In this document: positions 38,401 to 48,100 of the stretch, piece after piece
Numbering within the stretch: the stretch's first letter is position 1
How the letters are laid out: each line of letters begins with the position of its first letter
Assembly (NCBI GenBank): GCA_031841125.1
Contig: CM063114.1
Location: forward strand, 1,984,001-2,048,000
Direction: 5' to 3'
Source: Acanthococcus lagerstroemiae
Taxonomy: Eukaryota > Arthropoda > Insecta > Hemiptera > Eriococcidae
DNA length: 64,000 bases
Notes under the pieces: model-generated
The model's input: the letters and a program-made list of their open reading frames with translations, nothing else
The model's database searches: none
What the model was told of the DNA's origin: nothing
Made by a program: the position numbers and the translations under genes

Positions 38401-38801
38401 TATAACGATCTGACATCTGTTTTCGCGTACCTACGTATTACGTACCCGCAAGGTTCATAATCTCAGAGTAGGTCAGTACTGAAAGGGTAATGTATCTTCG
38501 AGGAAACTTCGTCGATCAATGGTCGCGTTCGAGATCCAAAACAAAATGCGGTAGATATATATGCATTATCTGTTAACACCTTTTATTTTACCGGAGCCCC
38601 ACCTTCCGATTCCAGTAACGGGATGACCGCGGTACAGTTAGTAGGTACCGCAAACAAAAACATTCTTTCACTTTTCGGTTTGTTGAACCGTTTCTAGTAA
38701 AGTACACATTCTGAGCATGGTATATAAAAATGGACTTACTCTTCGGAGTGCAGAGATGCATTATCCTTGTCCCTGCGCCTGGATGAACAGGTATTTCCCA
38801 T
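15238..38801 (-). CDS. NWD-family STAND NTPase (NACHT + WD repeats), 26 coding exons
   Basis: Coding exons, minus strand, 5' to 3': 38740-38801, 34778-34992, 34352-34549, 32078-32245, 31543-31760, 31324-31455, 29663-29818, 29442-29567, 28995-29053, 28432-28669, 28238-28330, 27559-27699, 25316-25453, 25094-25216, 23476-23584, 22152-22339, 21972-22048, 21734-21860, 20159-20432, 19937-20075, 18066-18208, 17410-17587, 17130-17292, 16877-17051, 15756-15890, 15238-15470. All introns are GT-AG and the joined frame stays open for 4008 nt, about 1335 residues; vertebrate NWD1 is about 1560. The family are cytosolic signal-transduction ATPases with numerous domains; the insect function is unknown to me. 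The start ATG (GAAATGG) has a strong context and gives MGNTCSS. Order: lipidation motif, Ser/Arg/Asn-rich linker (21-145), NWD-type N-terminal domain (about 146-287), helices, Walker A GVSGCGKTT (460-468), Walker B VLIVIDGLD (546-554), helical region (about 600-855), WD-like region (about 948-1335). Least certain is the exon 2-3 junction, where other in-frame sites exist (for example donor TAG/GTACTT with acceptor ACAG/AAAC). Exon 19 uses the weak donor GTTAAA. Confidence 0.9.
19321..19342. repeat. Poly-C and CA microsatellite
   Basis: A run of about 12 C is followed by a CA-dinucleotide stretch. It lies in an intron of the NWD gene (18209-19936). Confidence 0.85.
19463..19800 (-). repeat. 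Inverted copy of a satellite-associated repeat
   Basis: The phrase CTCCGTTGCCGAGATAC and its flank GGTATGAAGAAATTTTCAAA match, reverse-complemented, the component at about 6250-6430. The sequence lies in an NWD intron. It shows that this component moves independently of the main satellite array. Confidence 0.6.
20500..21050. repeat. GACTC/AAGACT micro-repeat tract, reverse orientation
   Basis: An intronic stretch dominated by variants of AAGAGTCTTGAA, such as CTGAAGAATCTCAAGAAGTC and GAGTCTAGAG. It belongs to a loose family seen in forward orientation at 22590-23080. Individual units are short and very diverged. Confidence 0.5.
21734..29818 (-). CDS. NWD gene, exons 7-18: P-loop NTPase and helical region
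   Basis: Exon 10 (28432-28669) carries the complete Walker A, GVSGCGKTT, right after a predicted strand (GIMVIHG). Exon 11 (28238-28330) carries Walker B, PVLIVIDGLDQ, with both acidic residues present, so ATP binding and hydrolysis look intact. Exon 12 has the sensor-type strand KFIISVTEST. Exons 13-18 encode Leu-rich helices typical of the winged-helix and helical part of STAND proteins (for example ALLVASKFGLTDSEMLDIL and LEELPYHEYKL). Exon phases agree at every junction. Confidence 0.88.
22590..23085. repeat. GACTC/AAGACT micro-repeat tract, forward orientation
   Basis: Dense, irregular recurrences of CAAGACT, GACTCTT and GTTTAAACTTTT at intervals of about 15-30 bases, in an intron of the NWD gene between exons 15 and 16. 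It has no coding potential. Confidence 0.55.
25730..27140. repeat. GACTC/AAGACT micro-repeat tracts, forward orientation
   Basis: Two blocks (about 25730-26100 and 26560-27140) repeat phrases such as AAGACTCATTTAGAC, TTTTACGACTCTT and CAAGACTCTTCAAAACTCG. They lie in the 2.1-kb intron between exons 12 and 13 of the NWD gene. The sequence between them (26100-26560) is unrelated. Confidence 0.55.
30678..30913. mobile_element. Palindromic foldback element, copy 1
   Basis: The arms are near-perfect inverted complements: GGGTAAAGAATCAAAACTC on the left and GAGTTTTGATTCTTTATCC on the right, continuing through CAAATAGGCAAAATACTGTA and its complement to a core near 30795. Total length is about 236 bp and there is no coding capacity. 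It sits in the NWD intron 29819-31323, and AATT flanks both ends, a possible target duplication. A second copy with an inverted core is at 33539-33774. Confidence 0.85.
31324..38801 (-). CDS. NWD gene, exons 1-6: N-terminus and N-terminal domain
   Basis: Exon 1 (38740-38801) encodes MGNTCSSRRRDKDN: Gly2 for N-myristoylation and Cys5 for possible palmitoylation, followed by basic residues. It splices over a 3.7-kb intron to a Ser/Arg/Asn-rich exon 2. Exon 3 ends in the strand-like KKIVIYVCAADSE and exon 4 continues ECHVEKNVLHDKVYPELRK and HVVDLHW. These correspond to the FISSxF...ER..L...VYP.LR and VVDxRWG patterns of NWD, TEP1 and nephrocystin-3 N-terminal domains. Exon 5 carries WYKLDEEAQPPCYVLQ, which matches the family pattern W(Y/F)..D.....P.YVLQ. 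Exon 6 looks helical. The match rests on remembered family patterns, not on an alignment. Confidence 0.85.
32916..33125. mobile_element. Inverted-repeat MITE with 11-bp target duplication
   Basis: The element begins TAGGCGGAGATGG and ends CTATCTCCGCCTAT, with further pairing inside (GACTTGAGCCCC against GGGGCTCAAGCCCC). It is flanked on both sides by AAGTGAGACCA (32905-32915 and 33126-33136). A 9-11-bp duplication is typical of Mutator-like elements; assigning it to that superfamily is an inference. It lies in the intron between exons 3 and 4 of the NWD gene. Confidence 0.85.
33539..33774. mobile_element. Palindromic foldback element, copy 2
   Basis: Arms match copy 1 at 30678-30913 with few differences. 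The central 35 bases, between GCGCCTGT and ACAGGCGC, are the reverse complement of copy 1's centre, so the two copies are inserted in opposite orientation. The element lies in the NWD intron 32246-34351. Confidence 0.85.
35748..36000. repeat. GGGTAAC minisatellite
   Basis: Two units of about 120 bp start at 35748 and 35868, each opening with the 14-bp palindrome GTTACCCGGGTAAC or a one-base variant and filled with GGGTAAC and GAGGGTAAC words. The right end has shorter repeats of GGTAACTAGA. The repeat is in the first intron of the NWD gene. Confidence 0.85.
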
Positions 38802-40690
38802 TTCTAATGAACCGTGTTATCACATCCCGACATTAAAAACAACAGCATCTACCCGCGCGACTGCATTCATCGACCAGTTTTGGTAATTTTCATTTGATTC
38901 GATTACTGCACTGAGAAAAATCCATCATTGGCAGACTCCAATCGTCAGCAGAAACGTCAGCGTTACGCTAAATGTAATTGATATTATGGCCATTATTTTA
39001 TTTCGAAAAGAAACTACAAAGTAAAATTAAATCTTCCAAAGAAATTTCACGAATTGCGACACGAGCGTGCACTCTCGAATTGAGAATATCTGTTACGCAC
39101 ACCATTTTTCGAATTATTAATTTCGGTATTTAATTTAAAACACGCGACAGCGATTGGAGAACAGGTAGACTAAGCTTTTCGATCTAAATCGATCATTATG
39201 AATAGTATCACTATGGAAATAGAAGATATTTTGGTTCCTACATTCAAAGACGTCGCCTTTGGAATTGAAAAAAGATTGAAGTACGAGCAGTACGAATTGC
39301 ACGCATGCGTGACTAGCATCAAGAAATTCAGCTTGAATTAACGCTTGCGCTTCTTCGGTCATACAAAAATAAACGACGAATCGATAACGGTAGGTACTTT
39401 AACAATTTTTAGAGTTAGGTACCGTACGTAGAAAATACTCGGGAAGTGGATGCGCTCACAAGGCATGTGCTTTCGAAAGGCCAAAAATATTAAGCCGAGA
39501 AACGGGCGACAATCTGGTCGAGACTGACGTGATTTTTGTATCGTAGCTAATATTTGTCCATAGTACTGGAGTGTATCAATTATTTTTATGATATAACTTC
39601 ATTGCTACATGAAGAGCACTTCAGGTCTTTAAATGAACGGTGTGCAGGTCTTCTGAGAATTGATTTTAGATAAAATAATGTTGAATTCGTACTGAACTAT
39701 AAACTGAGCCGAACGACTTCACACTTTATGAATGCTGAAAGTTGAAAGTTCAAAACTAACAGCGAGCAATACTTATTTCTAATGCTGCGAAACTAGAATT
39801 ACTTGACACATTACCATCACGCACCAGCACGGCGTATTCATAGACAGAAGCGGTATCATATTATAATCCATCAAATCTCTTATTAGACACGTACTGAATG
39901 AGATTTGCGACGTATTCTTGCAGGAAAATATTCTTCAGGGTAGTATTAAGAATCCACAGATGTGTCGTCAAAAATTTTTTGGCCTTCAGTTGCTGGAAAA
40001 AAAATAAAATAAAAATAATAATAATAATAATAACAGCTTTTATTCATTTTTGGAAACATATGCAATCATGTGGTTCACACGAATTAGCGACTGACCGTTT
40101 TGAATATTGTCCCATCCCACCTGCATTTGCCAGTACAGACAATCATTACATGAGCGTTTGAAATTTTCGATCGAATCGATAATAGCCTGGTTTTTTGATT
40201 TTCTTGTTGTTGCCTTCTAATAACAAATACCAGTTATTAAATTACACATGAAAATGATTTAATATTGACTGTAGGTAGGTACCTATAAGAAAATGGTGTA
40301 GGAAGACGGGAACAAAATATCAAGGGTATAACGACAGAAAGAGAATCGAGTTTACCTCCTCCGTTCCATAAGGTCGAAAAATTTAGTTTTTAAATACTCT
40401 GTTGGCCAAATTTCAAAAAAATGTTCGATCATAAGTTCAATTTTTAATGGATTGAACCCATCCTTAAAAAATGTTTCAGTTCACGTCACTAACAATACCT
40501 ACTTTGTGTGCCTTCTGAATAGTAGCAGCGAAAATTAGATACGATAATATTCGACATTATAGGTACCTAATATCTTTAAAACATCAATTACAAGTGAGTG
40601 GTAAGAAGAGATAACCTATGTGTACCACTACCTCTGCACATATCAACAGTATACCTATATATTATAAGGAGCTGGGCCACTCAGTTGGTG
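38802..40690. other. Intergenic stretch upstream of the NWD gene
   Basis: This holds the presumed promoter and 5' untranslated region of the NWD gene, but no TATA box or initiator stands out. An open frame at 39135-39362 (minus) has no recognisable domain and no splice link to exon 1. An AAT microsatellite lies at about 40003-40033. Confidence 0.5.
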
Positions 40691-40694
40691 ACTG

Positions 40695-40915
40695 ATGGTG
40701 CATTTACACTGACGAACAAACACTACTATCAGCAAAGTTACGGAAATGACTAACATGCAACATTGCTAGTTGTTATTGTTAGCCGGTATCTGATTGATAT
40801 TGGAGAAGTTCTTTGCTGTTAGCATATTTCGACTAACTCCAGTGTGAACGAAAATAACTAACATCCAGCAAAGTTGGCTACAGCAATGCTGTTAGCCTCT
40901 GTGTAAATGCACCAT
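40695..40915. mobile_element. MITE with 15-bp perfect terminal inverted repeats
   Basis: ATGGTGCATTTACAC (40695-40709) is the exact complement of GTGTAAATGCACCAT (40901-40915). The 191-bp interior contains the direct words CAGCAAAGTT and ACTAACAT twice. No convincing target duplication is visible at the flanks. It is non-coding. Confidence 0.75.
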
Positions 40916-41544
40916 GAGTACCTGGCGTTCACTATTTTTTTTTTTCAACAATTGAGAGAGGAAAGCGCAGGAACGACGGCTGTTCAGTGTTGTAGATAAT
41001 AACAATCTCTCACGCATCTCACATGTGAGACAATTCGTGATATCTAGACGATAACACCTTGTTACCACTGTAACTAAGTAATAATGTATAAAATCACTAG
41101 TGTGTAGTAATAAATATCAATTCGTTATTGTTATTAATAACCATTATATATAGGTATCAAGGTACTCTAATTTCACCAGCAAAAAGTAATAAATTTAACC
41201 CATAAAAATCGGCAAAGATTATCCTAATTTGCGTTCAATTTGGTTAAGATTACAAAAATCCATCATCATTAGAATAATTCATGGTCACAACTTATTTAAA
41301 TGGTTACTTGAGTTCAACAGAGTGATCATAAGAAGATCGTTTTTGTTAAACTATTCTCTTCTAACTTCTAAGAATTGAAAACGTAGGAAAGATGTACGGC
41401 GGTCTATTACAATATGATGCCAATAATAATACCAGCATGGCGGATGTTCCTAAAGACTCGCATTACTCATCCATTAAGATTCAATATATATGTACACAAC
41501 AACAAATAAGGATGTAGATTACTATATATAGGTAGGTACTTACT

Positions 41545-42290
41545 AAAACAATTTGGATCCAAACATTAATATCACGGATTAGTTCAACACATGTTTTCCT
41601 TCTTCTTTTACAACCACACAGTATAAGAGATTTTGGTCTCATACCAGTCTTCGCACATTCATTACCCCTGACAGTTGGTGATGGTTCATAATAAATCAGT
41701 TTTATTTTTACCTCATTCACTTCTTCATCATAATGATAACTTTAAGCAGAGATGCATCATCGCATCAATATGCATGAGATGCTTGGAAACTGAGATCTTA
41801 ACAACAACAACATCATGACAACCATTACAATGTAATATGCTTTGTTTAGAAAGGGAATGGGCCAAGGAAAGAGAAACTACAGTCACATTAATTTTATATT
41901 ATTATTATTTTTTTCATAGGACTGTGGACACACAGTAAAGTGTCAATAATACCAACACAAATGTGTATACCTGAAGATTCATGCCTTATCTAGTGCTCAA
42001 GATTCAATATGGTGGTACAAACACAATGATTGTAAGCACAGATAACTGAATACTTACTATAAATTGATTTGGATTCGAACATCAGTATTATGAATTGGTC
42101 CAACATATTATGTTACATTATGTTTTCCTTTTTCTTCTACAACTACAGTCAAATTGATAAACACAACATGGTCCTCACTTCTTGGTCCCATATTATTCTC
42201 AGTATTCATTTAGCACTGAAGTTGGTTCATAATTACAGTTTCAGTAACTTAACTCATTCACATTGATCAAACACATTATAATAATGATAA
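41545..42290. repeat. Diverged direct duplication, about 510-bp spacing
   Basis: Sequences at about 41545-41745 and 42055-42290 share, in order, TTTGGAT(T/C)C(G/A)AACAT, GTTTTCCTT, TTCTTCTACAAC-like words, TTGGTTCATAAT and CTCATTCAC, and end in ATAATGATAA. On the minus strand the first copy is an open frame of 79 codons followed by a GTAAGT, but the second copy is full of stops. I favour an old duplicated repeat over an exon. Confidence 0.6.
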
Positions 42291-42479
42291 GATAAGATAA
42301 GTAGGAACATACCATCAGTAAAATTTTTTTCAAAGATGCGATGAGCCGCAGTAGTAGCGACTAGCGAGTGAGACTGATTTCAGAAATTAATTGACTGTTC
42401 AGATTTTTCCCCAATTGTGATGCGATATTCACTTGTGCTGTATTATACCTAATTCGGGAACTGTGTGGTGTACCAATTA

Positions 42480-43120
42480 GTACAATGTCACAACTGGACG
42501 CTGTTAAACAATAAGCTTCCAAGCAACAAAACCTCTTTTTGAGAAAACATAACATTAAAAGCAATGAATAATGCCGGTTTATAGACGCAATGTTTACTGA
42601 TAAGCTTTTTTCAACGTGAGTACACATTTTTGAATCGGGGGCCCAGTTTTGAAAAAATTCTACTTTTTGTGGTCTTTCCAACACGATACTATAATTAACT
42701 CATTTTTTCAACACATGTTGCTCGGGAGCTATTTGCTTAACAGCGGCCAATTCGGACTTCCCAATATTCGAGATTCAACAGCAAAGTTCTGACATCTAGC
42801 GGATATTTTTGGCAATCTTATCAACGTTATCCTAAATGGACACTAATCAGCATACGGGAACCAACCAACATTATTTGTAAACAAAACGAGTTTTTAGTAT
42901 CGCTGGAAAGAGCATAAAAAGTAAAGTTTTTCAAAATTGGACCCCCAATTTAAAAATGTGTACTTCCGTTGAAAAACGCTCATCAGTAAATGAGGAGTTA
43001 TCTGTCAAATGCTATGTCATATAGTTTCTACATGGCACTTGAACTTCGAATCATGTGTTCTCAAAAAACAGATTTTACTGGTTGATTTCCTTACGCTGAA
43101 TAGCGTCATCCAACTACTGA
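42480..43120. mobile_element. Large foldback element, about 600 bp
   Basis: The left arm (about 42480-42690) and right arm (about 42885-43120) are inverted complements. Examples are TTTACTGATAAGCTTTTTTC against GAAAAACGCTCATCAGTAAA, and TTTTGAAAAAATTCTACTTT against AAAGTAAAGTTTTTCAAAA. The outer part (ACTGGACGCTGTTAAACA) recurs near 57310, which shows a dispersed family. The loop contains ATTCGAGATTCAACAGCAAA followed by CTGACATCTAGCGG, similar to phrases at 52220 and 58125. The arms are imperfect and there is no coding capacity. Confidence 0.7.
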
Positions 43121-43554
43121 GTGCGGAAGGGAAGGATGGGCCCGATGCTAGCGCGCTACCGATCTGGGAAATCTCGAGTCCATCTTTCGAAGTGACAGAC
43201 TATGCTATCTAGGATCATGCTGGCTGCTGGTTAACATATTATAGTCTGTCATGACAAAAAATCAGTTTTTTAAAATTTTGTTGAATCAGCCGAATCAGTC
43301 TTCTACTTTATTCATTTGAATTTTTGGCTATTAATGTATAACATTGCTGAAATTGTTTGACGGAATTAAAATCGTAGCTTGTCGCATGTGAACAGAAGGA
43401 TACCACCACTAATGCTTCATAATTCGCTAAATTGAGCCAAACAAGAAGCCATGCTTGGAGGGGAGGGGGGCAGATAGTGAATCTGTACTTTGAGGAACTT
43501 GAGGAATAAGCTATATATGGACGTTATTAAGCAAAACAGAACTATGCAACACCT

Positions 43555-43790
43555 TTTTTATTGCATTCTAGCATTAACTCGCCTATCATCTCTTGCATCT
43601 CCTTGCCGCATTGGGAAACCAAAACCACGTCGTCAGCAAATCTCAGATTACTGAGATATTCTCCAGTTAAGTATTTTTATTCCTCTTTTTTCTGATTCCA
43701 AGTTTTGAAATACATCTAACACATTTAATGAACTCCATCGGCAATTATACGCTTACGAAACCTGGCAGCGTGTTTTACCATTTTTTCACA
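43555..43790 (-). pseudogene. Non-LTR retrotransposon reverse-transcriptase fragment
   Basis: Minus-strand translation gives GEYLSNLRFADDVVLVSQ followed by CGKEMQEMIGELMLECNKKG. This is the catalytic FADD motif with the flanking pattern typical of RTE/CR1-type LINE reverse transcriptases. A one-base frameshift separates the preceding RGIKI. The fragment is cut on both sides and no endonuclease or upstream palm motifs were found nearby, so it is a dead 5'- and 3'-truncated copy. Confidence 0.75.
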
Positions 43791-43799
43791 GTTTAATCC

Positions 43800-45160
43800 C
43801 AAATCGTTGTGTCCAACAGAGTCGAAGGACATGGAAAATTAAAACTAAAAAATTAGTTCGCAATCAAGATTATGATGAACATCCGTTATTGTTCGATTAT
43901 TTTTAAACAAAAATGAAGTTAGGTGAGGTTACGCTTTGTATTTTGGATATCGCAGCTTTGATTCAAGATTATCGTCATGCACGATGATTATCTTCTCGTT
44001 GATGATGTTATATCAAATTGCTATTAACGTTGTTTCTTCTCATTGTCTTCATCCAGGACTAAGAGATAAAAAATAGTAGCTAATAGCGTGATTACTCCTA
44101 AAAACTCAGTGCGTACGAAATGATGAACAATCAGGGTCATGGCTAGCAAATTTTGCCAACTGGCTAATACAATGTGCTGAGTGCCGACTTTTCAAGCTAC
44201 TCTATCCCCTACATCACATCGATTCGGTAAACTGTGCAAACCAAAATTAAACTGGCTACTTTTTCCACTCAAGCCACCAAAATCTGACCTTTATATGCTA
44301 CATGGTATCTTTATTCTTTAATGTCTGCTAATGCCCGTCAAATGAATACTAAATTGAACTGTATGAAATTACTTTATTGGATTTGCTAGTGAAAAATTAA
44401 AAATGAATATTTAAAAAAATTACGCATTGACTGACTCGACAATGAGCAAAATTATTTGCATGGCGCTACCTAATTATTAACATAATGTACGATTACATAT
44501 TATTTAGAAATTGTAATATCAGGCGTACAAGTACTTTCTAAATATTTTAACTCCTGTTTTTATAACGATGGAAAAATAAGAAAAGGAAAATTAAATACTT
44601 ATATTCGTAAATTCGAAAGCGAATACATTCAATTTACATCAGTTTGTTACATATGTTAAAGAATTTCTTAATATTTTAATTGTGAAGATCCGATTAATTA
44701 TGGTACAGAAAAACTGGCGAAAGGAAAATACTTCTGTTCTGAATTCTATAATAAATTTACAAAAACGAGGTAAAATAAACAATTTAAAAAAAAAAAAAAA
44801 AAAAAGCGCGCAAGAACCGAATTTTAAGCGGTTTTAAAAACTGATATCACGTATGTCATCGAAACATAAAAAACCTCGATAGGACGAACGAAGAAAATCG
44901 CAACACCGAAATGAGAAGCAGTTAAAGCTACGGTGCAATATGAGTTACGGTTTCAGTACTGATCGAAAGAATTGACCGCAATGGTAATAACGTATACAGT
45001 TAATGGTAAACAATCGAGGTAATTCTGGTAGTAAATCAACGTTTCAGTAATACTAGTATTGGTTGAATGGAGCAGCAACAACAGTTATACAAAAAATAGT
45101 AACTGAGATAACGATACGAAACAGATTTAAAACATTTTAACGACGAATCAATTCGACCGA
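43800..45160. other. 3' flank of mrj; no gene seen
   Basis: This probably contains the mrj 3' untranslated region. A minus-strand AATAAA at 44373-44378 is a candidate polyadenylation signal about 790 bases past the stop. An A21 run lies at about 44787-44807. No other feature was recognised. Confidence 0.45.
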
Positions 45161-48100
45161 TTAGCCGTACGTAAGCGCTTGAGGTACTCCGTTCACAGTT
45201 TTTGACGTTAGAACATCATTTTCATAACGCATGACAGTCACTTTATCTCCTTCGATTACTCTGTAACATAATTAAGGACGTGAGACTCGATTATGACCAA
45301 CCTTGAATTTACAGGAAAAACGAAAATGAACAAAAACCCTTTGGATGGGAACGGGTGTCCGAAAAAAATAAAGGGAGAAAAAAAAAAAAAAGAAGAGATA
45401 ACAAAAAATTCGTGAACAAATTTGGATGAAGTTTTCAGATTCTTTAGCAAGTTTTGGTGAGCCTAAAAAGGGCTTAAATCTTGAAAAGGTCCGGAAAAGT
45501 TCTATACTCACTTTTTAGTTGTGATTTTCGTCCCGTTTTTAAAGGTGGTAGAAGTGGAGGTTTTTTTAACTGCACCTCCGCCTCCACCACCGCCAAATGA
45601 ACTACTTGTGCTGAATGACGAGAACGGTGAATTTCCATTCATTGGTGCGAACATTTCTTCAAAGTTACCAGCTGGACCAAACGGACTGAATGCTCCGAAC
45701 GGATTAAATAGAGAACTGACTTGTGTACTTTGTCCATTACGAGATCCTCGATTACCAAAACCGCCTGAAAATATAATCGATATTATCGATGTGACCCAAC
45801 AAGGATTGAAGACAGAGAGGATATTCAACTACCGGAATTCGTAGATTAATCATCTTACTCGTAGTAAGCGTCACTAAGTTACAACGAAAAAATATTGTAA
45901 GCTGAAAATTTTACGAACCGACTTCAAAAATGTCAAACGGAGACGAATTGAAAAATTCTTTGAATACGTCTTCGGGGTCTCTGAATGTGAAACTTGAAAA
46001 TCCAAAGCCTGGAAAGTCGTAATCTGCATTATCTGCATGCCGTCTCCCCCTACTCCTAGCGCCGGATCGGCTACCACCGTTCAATAATCCTTCTTTGCCA
46101 TACTGGTCGTAAACTTTCCGTTTTTTATCTGGAAAATATAACCACAATGTTAATCGAGTTATTCGAATTGACGAACCAATTTGTGTGTTAGGGATTCGCA
46201 AACGGTGCACAAAAATGTAACGGACCAACACATAACGAAAGATTGTCAGTTACATGACATGACACACTGAAAAGGCGCACATAATAATCGAAAGCAAATG
46301 GTTGCCGAGTAAAACGCACCAGGTAATTGTTAGGTGTATGAGAAAGAGGAATGAAGATATTATGTAACCTAATTGTACGCACACGGAGAAAATATTGAGA
46401 GGAAATTGACAATCGTTGTCACGATCAGAGTGATCTGCTGATTGGAAGGGAAGACCATTCCGCGTAATTTTATATTTCTTATCGCATTTCAAATTTCCAG
46501 TGACTTGATAAGATATTCTACACGTTTTGAAATCATACGAGTCGGTATTTTTTGCGTAACAGTAGATGCTTCGTGTGACGGGTGGTTGGCCCTCCATTTG
46601 GTCAACTTGGAGAAAAAAGGCTGAAAGTAAAACAGGGACTGCGAAACTTAGACGTATCTTCTTGAGGTTTCGAAGACTGCTGAATTCCTGGATGTTGTTC
46701 TTTCGAAACTCTGAGAATTAGAATACGGCTAGGCATGTGCGAGTAAGGAGAGGAAAGATCAAGACAATATGCAAGACAAAGATGACGATAGGCACGTCAG
46801 ATGTAACTTCTTAATTTGAAGATTCGAAATGGAAGGGAGAGGCGTAGAGTCGACTATACGAGAGGACGAGGAGCACGGGGTTGTACATTAATACGAATAT
46901 CAAATAAAGGGTTTTGAAGGTCACAGAATTTAATTTGGATTTGTTCTGAATCGATACTCAAAACTGGAGCACTCTCTCCGTAAAAAGAAGAAAAGATTTA
47001 AAAGAAAATTAATAGAAACCCTACTGATAAATGTAACACAAGTACTGGTTGTCAAAATTCGTAAGTCTAACCCAATCACCAGTACTTCATTCCCACAGCA
47101 AAATTTGATTCAGTGACTTCAAACTCCAATATTCGAGCATAACAATAATTATATTTTTTGAACTCATATCAGGTAGAACAGTTTCTTCATGAAATCTCTT
47201 TAATAGATCGATGAAACACAACCAGCCTACTAAACACAATTTCCCAACAAAATGTGGTACTTTTGGAGAACAAAAAAATCAGCCCTATCAGATTTCAGGA
47301 GCAAATTAAAAGTAGGCTCTAAAATCTTCAAGTAATGAAACGTTTCATCACAGTAGTTACAAACCTCAAATACACAAAAGAATTATCAAAAAAAGTGGGA
47401 TAAAATTGGAAAATGGTGACGGGTGCACTTACATCGCCATGATTAACCGGTTTACACTCAACTTTTCGAGTGCTGCTCGTATTTTCAAAGTCTCAAACCG
47501 TTCGTACCATTTGCCCTCTTTTTGACAGTTACAAAGGCCATCATTTTGGAAACCCGATTTCAGTCGAATTAGATTAGAAAATGGTCGAACCTGGACATAA
47601 TTTTTACCACAGGTTTTTGTCAGTTTTATTCAGAATGTATCAGAGAATCACCAAGCAAGTCCCTAACTCTCGGACGCTTGCCACCCCTCCCTTAAAATCA
47701 GATTTTTGTATTTTGCTCAAAAACAATAGTTCAGCGATGTATAAGCTCTTTGAAATTCTCGACAAAATAATGTTAACTTATCAAATAGCGTACGTGTTCT
47801 TTAAACTTGACCGCAGAATGAACGACGAAGAAGAGAGGGGGGCGGGTGTAAGGTTCCAAAATAGTCCTATACCATGCTATGCATTAACACTAACGTTATG
47901 CGTAAAAATATAAAATTTCAGACATTTTTGTTTTTCCATCGGCTTTGACAAGCAGAGGGGCCAAATACTTTCAAAACAGTTTCCATGCCTACGCAACCCT
48001 GGTAATCTTTTCATACCCTTGCCTTCACCCCTTCAGAGTCATACATTTACGACCACGTTTTTGTGTGTCATATTTAGAATCAAAATATTCCTTCTAGAGG

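Noticed and set aside
39135..39362. Minus-strand frame MTEEAQALIQAEF upstream of NWD exon 1
   Set aside because: Its composition is protein-like, but there is no recognised family and no in-frame splice link; the MGNTCSS start is better supported.
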